A stretch of DNA of 18,121 bases from Reyranella sp. (lineage in GTDB: Bacteria; Pseudomonadota; Alphaproteobacteria; Reyranellales; Reyranellaceae): assembly GCA_021732965.1 (NCBI GenBank), contig JAKFVZ010000171.1:1-18121 (forward strand). The letters are read 5' to 3'. The position numbers and the translations under genes are program-made. Each line of letters starts with the position of its first letter. Position 1 is the stretch's first letter. Of this stretch, positions 18,079 to 18,121 are shown piece by piece. The notes below the pieces were generated by a model, which had not been told where the DNA came from, did not search any database, and saw only the letters and a list, made by a program, of their open reading frames with translations.

Positions 18079-18121
18079 GAAAACCTCGATATTCTAATGA
18101 CTTAGGCGGGCACATAGGCCC

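Overview
The window is GC-rich, densely packed bacterial chromosome, and both the style and the SecA sequence fit an alphaproteobacterium (Rhodospirillales/Hyphomicrobiales-like; a Reyranella-type genome is possible, but this is inference). Most genes are ordinary. No rRNA, tRNA, CRISPR array, integrase or transposase gene was seen.

Layout. (1) 2-676: 3' end of an MFS transporter, converging with (2) a minus-strand run read in the order TonB-dependent receptor (4914-2728), Tyr/Ser phosphatase (2684-1926), EHN-type epoxide hydrolase (1899-673), with gaps of 43 and 26 nt that would allow co-transcription. The receptor's promoter region carries a perfect 7-1-7 palindrome, TGTTATA-G-TATAACA (4959-4973). 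It matches the known Zur (zinc uptake regulator) box and lies over a TTGACG/TATAAC promoter, so the receptor is probably a zinc-repressed outer-membrane importer. (3) 5027-6640: polytopic membrane protein with GT-C glycosyltransferase-like layout. (4) 6656-8683: a secreted Rap1a/Tai-like protein, a small STAS-like protein and a ClpP/COG3904-like periplasmic protein. (5) 8906-11053: membrane sensor with an extracytoplasmic domain plus PAS and GAF but no output domain. (6) 11054-11687: no intact gene. It holds a roughly 190-nt imperfect hairpin, more stem-loops, and a decayed copy of the 3' end of secA (11516-11662). (7) 11688-15203: a visibly less GC-rich block with different codon use, holding a divergent pair: a RoxA/MauG-like di-heme cytochrome c and a secreted S8 subtilase. 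(8) 15313-18078: intact secA.

The decayed secA 3' end at 11516-11662 lies in the same orientation as the real secA 3' end at 15323. The compositionally foreign cytochrome/subtilase pair sits exactly between the two copies. That is the expected footprint of DNA acquired at the 3' end of secA, with the displaced old 3' end left to decay. This block and the Zur-type promoter are the two most informative observations here.
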